A DNA stretch of 64,000 nt, taken from assembly GCF_016598775.1 (NCBI RefSeq), contig NZ_CP066802.1, positions 558,001 to 622,000 on the forward strand. Reading direction: 5' to 3'. Shown here piece by piece: positions 1-7,916 of this stretch. Below the pieces are notes generated by a model. It ran no database searches. It saw nothing but the letters and a program-made list of their open reading frames with translations, and was not told where the DNA came from. The position numbers and the translations under genes were made by a program. Origin of the DNA: Actinomyces weissii (GTDB lineage: Bacteria > Actinomycetota > Actinomycetes > Actinomycetales > Actinomycetaceae). How positions within the stretch are numbered: the stretch's first letter is position 1; each line of letters starts with the position of its first letter.

Positions 1-1
1 G

Positions 2-2704
2 CGCCGGTCGCGCTCAAGTGACGACGTCGTGCCGGAGCTCTTGAGCCCGGAGCGCAGCCGGGGCCTGGGGCGGGTGCTGGCCCCGGTGGTGGACGCGGGG
101 GTCCCGGTGGACGACGAGTCCGACCTGCCGCGCTCCATATCCTTCGTGTCCCTGACGGGTGAGGAGCTGGCGGACTCCCCGGAGGCGCAGGTCCTGCGCT
201 GGCAGGCCAACCACTCGGTCATCAACCGCACCGGCACCTTCCCGCTCAAGCGGCCGGTGTCCCTGGCGGCCCTGGTGGGGCAGGGGGCGGAGGGGCCGAT
301 CTCCCTGGACCTGCGGGTGCACGGCCCGCACGCCCTGGTCGGGGGCACCACGGGGGCGGGCAAGTCGGAGTTCCTGCAGTCCTGGGTGCTGGGCATGGCC
401 CAGGCCCTGTCCCCGGACCGGGTTACCTTCCTGTTCGTGGACTACAAGGGCGGTTCGGCCTTTGCCCGGTGCACGGACCTGCCGCACGCCGTCGGTATCG
501 TGACGGACCTGTCGCCCGCGATGGTGCGCCGGGCGCTGACCTCCCTACGGGCTGAGCTGCGCTACCGGGAGCACCTGCTGAACGCCAAGGGGGCCAAGGA
601 CCTGGTGACCTTGGAGAAGAGCGGTGACCCGGACTGCCCGCCCAGCCTGGTGATCGTGGTGGACGAGTTCGCGGCCCTGGTCTCTGAGGTGCCGGAGTTC
701 GTGGACGGCGTGGTGGACGTGGCCCAGCGGGGGCGTTCCCTGGGGCTGCACCTGATCCTGGCCACGCAGCGTCCGGCGGGTGTCATCAAGGACAACCTGC
801 GGGCGAACACGAACCTGCGGGTGGCCTTGCGCATGGCGGACGAGTCGGACTCCCAGGACGTGCTGGGGGTCAAGAGCGCCGCCCACTTCCCTCCGGAGAT
901 CCCGGGCCGGGGCGCCGCCAAGACGGGGCCGGGGCGCATCAAGCAGTTCCAGTCCGCCTACCCGGGGGCGCGCACCAGCGCGGAGGTGCCGGTGGCGCAG
1001 GTGGCGGTGGAGGAGATGACCTTCGGGGTGCCGCGGCCCTGGCAGGTGCCGCGTCACGAGTCCCACTCGGAGGACATCCCCCAGGACATTGACCGGGTGG
1101 TGGACACCTTGGCGCGGGCGGCGGACCTGGCGGGCCTGCCGGTGCCGCGCAAGCCCTGGCTGCCGGAGCTGGCGGCCAGCTACGACCTGAACCACCTGTC
1201 GCAGCGGCGGGACACGGACCTGCTGCTGGGTGTGGTGGACGACCCGGACAACCAGGCTCAGCACACGGAGTACTACCACCCGGACACGGACGGGAACATC
1301 GTGTTCTACGGGGCTGGTGGCTCCGGCAAGTCGACGGCCCTGCGCACCCTGGCAGTGGCGGCGGCCATCACCCCGAGGTCCGGTCCGGTGGACGTCTACG
1401 CGATCGACGCCGCTGGCGGCTCCTTGCAGATGCTGGAGGTGCTGCCGCACGTGGGCGGCGTCATTGACGCTGACGACACGGAGCGGGTGCAGCGGCTGAT
1501 CCGGCACCTGACAGAGGTCATTGACGAGCGTGCTGACCGCTACTCGGCGGCGCATGCGGGCACGATCACCGACTACCGCCAGATCAGCGGCAACACCGCG
1601 GAGCCGCGCATCCTGCTGCTGGTGGACGGACTGGGGGCCTGGCGGGGTGCCTTGGAGAAGACCATGGACGGCATGGCCCTGCTGGACGCCTTCGGACGGG
1701 TGCTGGTGGATGGCCGGGCGGTGGGCGTGCACGTGGCTGGCACGGCGGAGCGTCCGCAGGCGATCACCTCCGCGATGGCCAGCTCCTTCCTGCGCAAGGT
1801 GGTGCTGCGGCAGAGCGACGAGGACGGCTACATGTACTTTGGCCTGCCCAAGGACGTGCTGTCCCCGACCAGCCCGCCAGGGCGCGCCATGCAGACCGAC
1901 AACCCGCAGGAGATGCAGATGGCGATCCTGGGGCAGTCCATGGACGTGCTGGCCCAGGCGCGCGAGCTGGAGGCTTTCGGCAGGTACCTGGAGTCGCGCG
2001 GGCGGCAGCGCCCGGCAGCGATCAAGCGCCTGCCTGCGGACCTGACGGCCCGGGACCTGCTGCCGGTGGTGGCGGGCAGCCCGGTTATCGGCATGTCCTC
2101 GGACACGCTGGCGCCGCAGGTCTTTGAGGCGGTGGGGGTGATGCTGGTGGCGGGTCCGCCGCAGTCCGGCACCACCAACGCTGTCCGTTGGATGGCCACC
2201 GCGGTTAAGGCCTGGGACGCCGACGCCGTGCGCGTGCACATCGCCTCCCGCCGCTCCCCGCTGGCGGGCCTGGAGGACCTGTGGGACCTGTCCGTCTCTG
2301 GTGAGGAGCGGATCAAGGAGGCCCTGGAGCGGATCCTGCCCACCCTGGAGCAGGAGGCCCGGCCCGGGCACCCGACGGTCGCCCTGTTCATTGAGGGCTA
2401 CCCGGAGTTCCTGCAGGGGCCCTTGGAGGCCAAGCTGATTGACGCCGTCAAGAAGGCTAAGCGTAACGGGCACCTGGTGGTGGCGGAGGGGGAGACCTCT
2501 GGCTGGAACTCCTCCTGGCCCTTGCTGCAGGAGATCCGTTCTGCCCGCACGGGCCTGCTGCTGCAGCCGGACTCGGGGGACGGGGACATGATCCTGCGTA
2601 CCTCTATCCCCAAGGTCCGGCGTGGGGAGATGCCTGTGGGGCGGGGCTACTGGGTGCAGGCATCCAAGGCCACCAAGGTGCAGGTGCCGCTGCTGGAGGG
2701 GTGA
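2..2704 (+). CDS. eccC: Type VII secretion FtsK/SpoIIIE-family ATPase (EccC-like), 5' partial
   Basis: This is the C-terminal 900 residues of a membrane-linked ATPase that drives ESX/type VII secretion. The frame is open to the window edge, so the start and probably the N-terminal membrane or FHA part lie upstream. Three tandem FtsK-like domains are visible. Domain 1 has Walker A GGTTGAGKS near 341-367 and Walker B VIVVDE near 650. Domain 2 has GAGGSGKST at 1310-1336 and LLLVDG near 1616. Domain 3 has a degenerate loop, GPPQSGTT near 2153, where the lysine is replaced. In the EccC family the first domain is catalytic and the later ones bind substrate signals. A WXG100 gene and a putative substrate follow downstream, which supports the assignment. 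The family is clear; the exact subtype depends on the missing N-terminus. Confidence 0.93.
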   Translation, partial: RRSRSSDDVVPELLSPERSRGLGRVLAPVVDAGVPVDDESDLPRSISFVSLTGEELADSPEAQVLRWQANHSVINRTGTFPLKRPVSLAALVGQGAEGPISLDLRVHGPHALVGGTTGAGKSEFLQSWVLGMAQALSPDRVTFLFVDYKGGSAFARCTDLPHAVGIVTDLSPAMVRRALTSLRAELRYREHLLNAKGAKDLVTLEKSGDPDCPPSLVIVVDEFAALVSEVPEFVDGVVDVAQRGRSLGLHLILATQRPAGVIKDNLRANTNLRVALRMADESDSQDVLGVKSAAHFPPEIPGRGAAKTGPGRIKQFQSAYPGARTSAEVPVAQVAVEEMTFGVPRPWQVPRHESHSEDIPQDIDRVVDTLARAADLAGLPVPRKPWLPELAASYDLNHLSQRRDTDLLLGVVDDPDNQAQHTEYYHPDTDGNIVFYGAGGSGKSTALRTLAVAAAITPRSGPVDVYAIDAAGGSLQMLEVLPHVGGVIDADDTERVQRLIRHLTEVIDERADRYSAAHAGTITDYRQISGNTAEPRILLLVDGLGAWRGALEKTMDGMALLDAFGRVLVDGRAVGVHVAGTAERPQAITSAMASSFLRKVVLRQSDEDGYMYFGLPKDVLSPTSPPGRAMQTDNPQEMQMAILGQSMDVLAQARELEAFGRYLESRGRQRPAAIKRLPADLTARDLLPVVAGSPVIGMSSDTLAPQVFEAVGVMLVAGPPQSGTTNAVRWMATAVKAWDADAVRVHIASRRSPLAGLEDLWDLSVSGEERIKEALERILPTLEQEARPGHPTVALFIEGYPEFLQGPLEAKLIDAVKKAKRNGHLVVAEGETSGWNSSWPLLQEIRSARTGLLLQPDSGDGDMILRTSIPKVRRGEMPVGRGYWVQASKATKVQVPLLEG

Positions 2705-2855
2705 AGGCGGTTGTGGGTAGATGGGGGACGATCCCCATCTGCTGCGCGGGGGATCGGAGATACCCTCTGTGTAGAAGCCGGATCCCGGGTCCGGTTCCAC
2801 GATTCCGTTTTCTGGTGGAGCACTGTCTGCAGGGCTGGTCCAAGGAGGAACGAGT

Positions 2856-4811
2856 ATGGCTGACCTAAAGGTCACTGACGCCGACTTTGATAATGCGATA
2901 ACTGGGTTGTCGCGTACTAAAGACGGTTTCTCGAGCATGAAGTCGGTGGGTGATGAGCTCGCCAGCTCTGTCGGGCACCGTGGCCTGGCTGCTGCTTGCA
3001 CGGAGTTTGTCTCTAGCTGGTCCGTTAACCGGGACCGTATCCAGCGGGCGATCGACAAGCACCTTGAGATGCTGAAGCAGACCAGGGAGGCTTTTGACAA
3101 GACTGAGCAGGAGCTTACCCCCCGGGGTGAGGACAGCCAGCCCCAGCGGCCTACGCCGCAGCCGCAAGCGGAGCCGCCGGCGCAGACGCCTTCTGGAGGC
3201 ACTGGCGGCTCGGGTGGTTCCGGTGGCGGAGGTGCTGACCTGGGCGGGGGCGCGGGGGTACCCTCTGTGACTGGTGGCGGTGGGGGAGCCAACCTGGGGA
3301 GCACCGAGACTGAGCCGCACAAGGACGTCAACCAGGTTACGGGTGGCAGCGCCCAGGCAGACCTGGGTCAGGACCTGCCGCCTGGCGCTCCTGAGGTGGG
3401 GCAGGTCCAGGGCGGTGGCAACCGTGGGGAGGGCGTTGACGGCGTCGTCATGGGGCCCCATCAGGACGCCAGCCGGGTGGATGACACCCCGGCCAACGCT
3501 GAGCTGATTAAGCAGCTGCAGGAGCAGGGGCTGCCGGTCTTTGCCGTGGACGGTAAGGTGCAGCGTCCGCTCGGTCAGGTCGAGGGGATCGGTACGCTCT
3601 TGGGCTCGCAGGACGATCCGCCGACTGTCTCCGCCGTGGTGGACGGCAACGGCAAGGTGGTGGACATTGCTGACCTCAAGCCGGAGTACGACGAGAAGGG
3701 CAATCTTACTGGTCTTAACCAGGTGCCGGTGAAGGTGCAGGACCTGGGGGCGGCCACGGGGCAGACTGAGGCGGGTGGGGCTAAGGCCCCGGGTCTGGTT
3801 GACGGTTCTGCGGCACCGGCGCCGACGCTGGACACCCGCACCCAGGAGGCGGTTGACCGGGTCAAGGAGCTGTTTGGCGGCATGGTTGAGGTCGCGCTGA
3901 CCGGAGGCAAGGGCGGCGGGGAGCCGACCTTGACCTTGGCCGGGGTCTCCGGCATCGGCCTGGCGGCCTTAGCCACCTTGGCGGCCCTGCGCCGTTCCGG
4001 TGACGATGCCGATACTGAGGTGAGTGACCTGGGTACTGGGAAGGAGGGGCTGCGGAGCGGGCTCGGTGACCTTTCCGGTGGCTTGAAGGGTGATTCTGCG
4101 CCGCGTCAGGCTACTGACCGGCAGAACCTAATTGACGCCCTCTTGAAGGACCTGTCACCGGAGCTTTCTGGAGACGACGCCGGGGCTGGTGGCTCTGGGG
4201 CGCAGCTGCGTGATTCCCTGGCTGAGGCTGCTGAAGGGCTGCCTACTTCGGGGGACGGCGGTGACGCCCGGCTGCCGGAGGGTGCGCCGGGGCTCTCGGG
4301 TGAGGCATTGAAGGCTTCCTTGTCAGATCTGGGGGCTGGTGGTGGCCAGGACCTGGGTGGTGACCTGCCTGCTGGTAGCGATGCCGGTCTGACCGGCTCG
4401 GGCGCTGCTGGTGGAGCCGGTGGCGGAGCGTCTGCCGCTGGCGGTGACCTGGGAGGACCGCTTCCGAGTGGCTCGACGTCGGGCGGTGACCTGGGAGGAC
4501 CGCTTCCGAGTGGCTCGACGTCGGGCGGTGACCTGGGAGGACCGCTTCCGAGTGGCTCGGCGTCGGGCGGTGCTGAGGCGGCCCCGGCTGCTGGTGCTGC
4601 GGCCAGTTTGGATCAAGGGGCTGAGACGGCTCACCGTGAGGAGGTCGTCAAGGAGAGGCGCCATGCCCACATGATGGGGGGCATGGGCATGGCGGCCGGT
4701 ATGAGTGCTGCTGGTGGAAGGGCCGGGCTTACCGGTGCCGAGGAGGAAAAACGTAATGAGGAGGCCCGGCGTCTGCGTGATCGCCTCTCTAGCTCGAAGG
4801 AGAACAGCTGA
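2856..4811 (+). CDS. Type VII secretion-associated Gly/Pro-rich protein with WXG100-like N-terminus
   Basis: The start follows AAGGAGG at 2842-2848. Residues 1-95 are predicted to be helical, with SSW near residue 54 where a WXG turn would sit, and are similar in size to an ESAT-6 family helical hairpin. A Pro/Gln/Gly-rich linker follows (about 95-190), then a mixed domain, one short hydrophobic stretch near residues 357-378, and a Gly/Ser-rich tail with three identical-length 14-residue repeats (GGDLGGPLPSGSTS). The last part is Met/Gly-rich and then strongly charged and helical. It overlaps the next gene by one base (TGATG), so the two are probably translationally coupled. The layout suits a secreted or surface T7SS component, but no enzyme motif is visible and the function is unknown. 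Confidence 0.75.
   Translation: MADLKVTDADFDNAITGLSRTKDGFSSMKSVGDELASSVGHRGLAAACTEFVSSWSVNRDRIQRAIDKHLEMLKQTREAFDKTEQELTPRGEDSQPQRPTPQPQAEPPAQTPSGGTGGSGGSGGGGADLGGGAGVPSVTGGGGGANLGSTETEPHKDVNQVTGGSAQADLGQDLPPGAPEVGQVQGGGNRGEGVDGVVMGPHQDASRVDDTPANAELIKQLQEQGLPVFAVDGKVQRPLGQVEGIGTLLGSQDDPPTVSAVVDGNGKVVDIADLKPEYDEKGNLTGLNQVPVKVQDLGAATGQTEAGGAKAPGLVDGSAAPAPTLDTRTQEAVDRVKELFGGMVEVALTGGKGGGEPTLTLAGVSGIGLAALATLAALRRSGDDADTEVSDLGTGKEGLRSGLGDLSGGLKGDSAPRQATDRQNLIDALLKDLSPELSGDDAGAGGSGAQLRDSLAEAAEGLPTSGDGGDARLPEGAPGLSGEALKASLSDLGAGGGQDLGGDLPAGSDAGLTGSGAAGGAGGGASAAGGDLGGPLPSGSTSGGDLGGPLPSGSTSGGDLGGPLPSGSASGGAEAAPAAGAAASLDQGAETAHREEVVKERRHAHMMGGMGMAAGMSAAGGRAGLTGAEEEKRNEEARRLRDRLSSSKENS
4441..4566 (+). 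repeat. Three 42-bp in-frame tandem repeats
   Basis: Units lie at 4441-4482, 4483-4524 and 4525-4566. They are almost identical at the DNA level (the third differs by one base near its end) and each encodes 14 residues, GGDLGGPLPSGSTS or a one-residue variant. The near identity suggests recent expansion by slippage and possible copy-number variation between strains. Confidence 0.95.
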
Positions 4812-6103
4812 TGAGTCGTCCAACTGATTGGTCCCCGATCGGTTTCGCCTCCGACCCGGTGCCGGGTGACCCGCTGACTGTGGCCAGTGCTGCCAAGACC
4901 TTCCAGAACACCGCTGATGAGATCAGCAAGGCTGAGAGCCACCTGCGCAACATCTCGATAAACGGTCAGGGGGAGGCGATTCACAAGATCCGTCAGAAGT
5001 GTGATGAGCTCGCGGAAAAGATCCAGAAGGCGCACCAGATCTGTGACGGTGTGGATGACGCCCTGAACCCCTATGTAGAGGTGTTGGAGAGCGCCCAGGA
5101 GGTCTCTCTCAAGGAGCTGCAGAACGCGCAGACCCATAAGGCTGAGTGTGAAAATGCCTACAGGCACCGGGAGAACATCAGGGAGCAGTACAACTCCTCG
5201 CAGGATGCCCAGCAGCGTAATGACCTTCGTACTCAGTTCCTGCAGTGGGACAATAAGCTCAAGCAGGAGGGTGAGCAGGTCGAGGCTGCTCGGCGTCGGT
5301 TGCAGGATGCGATTGAAGGCCGGGACTCCGCGGCCGAGACCGCTGCCAGCAAGCTCCGGGAGCTGGTAGGTAACAGCGGACTGAAGGACTCCTGGTGGGA
5401 CAAGGTCTGCGGTATCGCGCGGAAGGTCTCGGAGTGGCTGGAGAAGATCAAGCCTTGGCTGGACAAGATCAGTGCCATCCTCTCTGTGGTGAGTATCGTG
5501 GTGGCCTGCATCCCAGGACTGCAGGTGGTTGCTGCGGTGCTGAAGATAGTTTCTCTAGTGCTGGCAGCGGCTACGCTGGCCACAGGGCTGATGGTCAATG
5601 GCAGGAAGTTGATAGACGGCGAGATGGGCTGGGGCGAGTTTGCCCTTAACACCGGCATGGACGTGCTGGGTTTTGTGGGGGCCGCCAAGTCCGCTAAGGG
5701 TGCCATCGGTGTCCTGAAAGGGTCTAGGACGGGGCTCACTGCTGCTGCGCAGCACGTCAAGGACACTACTAGCTGGGCGAAGCGTGCCAACGAGCTCAGG
5801 GAGGCGAACCCGGTTCGACGGCTCTATGGTAAGGCGAAGGACTTGTGGAACGGGGAGCCCTTGAAGCGGCGGGTTCTTGACGAGTATGGTTATCGCCTGT
5901 GGCGCAACGGCGCAAACGAGACCATCGGTAGTGGTATCAAGTACTCGATTCTGCGTGAAGGCACTAAGGATGTGTACAAGGGCACCCGTAACCTCATCAA
6001 GGACCAGATCGTAGAGGCATACACTGGAAAAGATAAGCAGAAGGCGCCCTGGGAGTACTACTTCCCCGGAAAGATTAAGAAGGCTCTGAAGCCTGTGCAT
6101 TAA
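4811..6103 (+). CDS. Putative type VII secretion substrate, toxin-like
   Basis: This 430-residue protein begins with a region like the putative T7SS secretion-signal domain found at the N-terminus of large actinobacterial ESX substrates (DWSPIGFASDPVPGDP, residues 6-21, followed by an amphipathic helix). Residues about 100-180 look like a charged coiled coil. Residues about 220-263 are strongly hydrophobic (two possible membrane helices), and a basic, aromatic-rich tail of about 165 residues ends in a run of lysines. The gene overlaps its upstream neighbour by one base and is followed by two small paralogous genes. By analogy with polymorphic T7SS toxins, the hydrophobic segment and C-terminus could be the effector part. 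No catalytic motif is recognised, so a toxin role is only inferred; a structural secretion-machine protein is the alternative. Confidence 0.7.
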   Translation: MSRPTDWSPIGFASDPVPGDPLTVASAAKTFQNTADEISKAESHLRNISINGQGEAIHKIRQKCDELAEKIQKAHQICDGVDDALNPYVEVLESAQEVSLKELQNAQTHKAECENAYRHRENIREQYNSSQDAQQRNDLRTQFLQWDNKLKQEGEQVEAARRRLQDAIEGRDSAAETAASKLRELVGNSGLKDSWWDKVCGIARKVSEWLEKIKPWLDKISAILSVVSIVVACIPGLQVVAAVLKIVSLVLAAATLATGLMVNGRKLIDGEMGWGEFALNTGMDVLGFVGAAKSAKGAIGVLKGSRTGLTAAAQHVKDTTSWAKRANELREANPVRRLYGKAKDLWNGEPLKRRVLDEYGYRLWRNGANETIGSGIKYSILREGTKDVYKGTRNLIKDQIVEAYTGKDKQKAPWEYYFPGKIKKALKPVH

Positions 6104-6132
6104 CGTGTGGTCGTCTAATTAGGAGGTAAACT

Positions 6133-6756
6133 GTGCGGAAGATTGAGTACGCCCTACCCAGCGGCTGGGCGGAGATTGATTTTGCTGCAGATCTGGCTCC
6201 CCAGGTCCAGGACGTTGTCCAGAGGCTCACGCAGGGAGCTGGGGATGCGGAGCGTCAGCGTGTGGTCATCTCCGCGGCGCTGCGTGAGAACCTGGAGGGC
6301 CTGCGTGAGCAGGGAGCCAGCTTGTTCCTGACGGAGGTGGAGCCCTTCATGGGGGTTCTCACGGGGGTGTCGATCACCGTGTTCCCCTTCCCTGACGACC
6401 TGGATGAGGATCCTATGGACACCTTGGTCTCTGTCGCGTCTCAGACGCCGGGTGCAGTGGTGTTCGAGGCTGGTGAGCTGGTGGTCCTGCGTACGATCGA
6501 GACCGATGACCGGACAGAGGCTGTGCGTGAGCAGCTTGACCTGGTGGAGGCGGCCGACCTTCCTGCCGTGGATCCTGCTGATGTCGAGGCGGTACGTACC
6601 AGCGCGACCTACTATGTCGGTCATCCGGGTGCGCCTGATGACTGGATGGTTATGGTCGCGCAGATGAGCACCCGCGGTGACGAGGCAGGCAAGGACCTCG
6701 TGGAGAAGCTGCTGGGGCTCTGTGATGCAACCGTCGGGTCTGTGAGGTTCGCATGA
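6133..6756 (+). CDS. Conserved-type small protein of T7SS locus, paralogue A
   Basis: The GTG start at 6133 is fixed by AGGAGG at 6121-6126. The 207-residue acidic protein has no signal peptide or membrane segment. It looks like a compact alpha/beta domain: a beta-rich stretch near residues 65-85 (FMGVLTGVSITVFPFP), an LVVLRTIETD strand, and a late hydrophobic strand before a C-terminal helix. The next gene encodes a protein of similar size and layout, ending in a comparable helix, so the two look like an old duplication. Position directly after the putative T7SS substrate suggests a chaperone or immunity-like partner. That is inference, as no family is recognised. Confidence 0.6.
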   Translation: MRKIEYALPSGWAEIDFAADLAPQVQDVVQRLTQGAGDAERQRVVISAALRENLEGLREQGASLFLTEVEPFMGVLTGVSITVFPFPDDLDEDPMDTLVSVASQTPGAVVFEAGELVVLRTIETDDRTEAVREQLDLVEAADLPAVDPADVEAVRTSATYYVGHPGAPDDWMVMVAQMSTRGDEAGKDLVEKLLGLCDATVGSVRFA

Positions 6757-7319
6757 GCAACTACGTGGCTGATACCGATCAGATGTGGATCGCCTTGCCG
6801 GAAGCTCCTCTGCAGGGGGCGGAACTTGCTGCCTGGTTGAAGGAGGTGGAGCAGGAGCTGCCGTATCCGGATCCTGCTGTGGCCTCCACGTACCTGGGCT
6901 TCCTGCGCGAGGTTGCTGGTGCGAGGCAGGACGAGGATGTCACTAAGCGCCTGTTCTTTCTCCCCGGCAGCGAGATGGCGCCTGTCATGCTAGAGCTTTT
7001 TGAGTACGCTCAGGACAAGGACATTGATGAGGCTGCCGCTCTGGTATCCCTGATTACGGTGGACAAGAATGAGCGAGGGCCGCATGTGTCGGACACTGTG
7101 GACCTGGCTGACGGTCGGGTTATCCACCGGTCAGTCGCTGCTGTGCCGATCCCGGACACGGAGGACGAGGCTGACGTGGCCGTATGTGCCTTCCACGCTG
7201 TCCGTATCGGAGAGGTGGATGTCGTAACCCGCACCTGGGTGGGCGAGTCAGTCACTCTACTGGCGGAGGTGGTCCCCGCTGTCGAGGACCTGCTAGCGAG
7301 TCTCAGGCTAGTCCCCTGA
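6753..7319 (+). CDS. Conserved-type small protein of T7SS locus, paralogue B
   Basis: The ATG overlaps the stop of the preceding gene by four bases (ATGA), so the two are translationally coupled. The 188-residue protein is acidic, soluble and without a signal peptide. It shares with its neighbour the overall order of an N-terminal helical part, a central strand-rich part (residues about 120-165, with VTRTWVGESVTLLAEVV) and a C-terminal helix. The pair probably works together, perhaps as a heterodimer binding the upstream substrate. This is suggested only by coupling and placement; the function is not known. Confidence 0.6.
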   Translation: MSNYVADTDQMWIALPEAPLQGAELAAWLKEVEQELPYPDPAVASTYLGFLREVAGARQDEDVTKRLFFLPGSEMAPVMLELFEYAQDKDIDEAAALVSLITVDKNERGPHVSDTVDLADGRVIHRSVAAVPIPDTEDEADVAVCAFHAVRIGEVDVVTRTWVGESVTLLAEVVPAVEDLLASLRLVP

Positions 7320-7427
7320 GCCCACCTGGCTACATCATCTTCTGCCAGACTCTGATGGTGCTTGATCCCCATTGCTGGGTGCGGGCGCTACCGGCAGACT
7401 CAGTACCAACAACACAACTCCCCACCT

Positions 7428-7450
7428 GGAGCGGGCGCCCTGCCCGCTCC
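7428..7450 (+). promoter_or_regulatory. Stem-loop in the leader of the WXG100 gene
   Basis: A perfect 9-bp stem (GGAGCGGGC at 7428-7436 with GCCCGCTCC at 7442-7450) around a 5-base loop sits just before the AAAGGAA ribosome-binding site at 7459-7465. It lies in a 153-bp gap, so the WXG100 gene may have its own transcript with a structured, perhaps stabilising, 5' leader. Confidence 0.5.
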
Positions 7451-7472
7451 GACAACCTGAAAGGAATCCAAG

Positions 7473-7766
7473 ATGGCCAACCTTAACGTGACCTATGACG
7501 AGATGGACCAGCAGGCCACCCGCCTGGAGCAGTCCCGCGACTCGATCACCCAGCAGCTGCAGCAGTCCCAGTCCCAGGTGCAGAGCCTGGTCTCCTCCGG
7601 CTTCGTGACGGACTCTGCCTCCGGGGCCTTCGAGTCCACCGTGACTGACTTCGTCACCAGCGCCAACCGGACCATCGAGACCCTGGGCACCTTGGCGAGC
7701 AACCTGCGCAACATGGCCAACGCCTACCGCGAGACCGACCAGCAGATCGCCAACCAGATGGGCTGA
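7473..7766 (+). CDS. WXG100/ESAT-6-like type VII secretion protein
   Basis: This 97-residue protein has the size and helix-turn-helix character of WXG100 proteins: a Gln-rich first helix (about 8-43), a turn at SGF (about 45-47) and a second helix (about 55-95). The turn lacks the Trp of the classical WxG motif, with Phe in the third place, so it is a divergent member. The start is set by AAAGGAA at 7459-7465. The codons are almost all G/C-ending and the gene is followed at once by a strong terminator, which suits a small, highly expressed, separately transcribed substrate or structural partner of the EccC ATPase. WXG100 proteins are secreted as folded dimers and usually carry a YxxxD/E C-terminal signal. 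YRETD near residue 85 fits that pattern. Confidence 0.88.
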   Translation: MANLNVTYDEMDQQATRLEQSRDSITQQLQQSQSQVQSLVSSGFVTDSASGAFESTVTDFVTSANRTIETLGTLASNLRNMANAYRETDQQIANQMG

Positions 7767-7787
7767 GCCTGTTGCTCTCACGTGGTC

Positions 7788-7831
7788 CTTGGCGGCCGCC
7801 CCTTACCGGGGCGGCCGCCAAGCCGCTTTTT
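7788..7831 (+). terminator. Rho-independent terminator after the WXG100 gene
   Basis: A perfect 15-bp GC-rich stem (7788-7802 with 7808-7822) around the loop TTACC is followed by CCGC and five T residues at 7827-7831. It closes the transcription unit that ends with the WXG100 gene. Confidence 0.93.
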
Positions 7832-7916
7832 GCCGTAGGCTGCTGGTGCGAATCGTCTCATGAGGTGCGCCTGCCTAGTGGGAACAGAACAACAAGCTAT
7901 TACCAAGGATGAAGCT

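Noticed and set aside
545..3331. Very long open frame on the minus strand (928 codons)
   Set aside because: It lies antisense to the EccC gene and the next gene, has low-complexity translated sequence with no family features, and arises from GC-rich codon bias.
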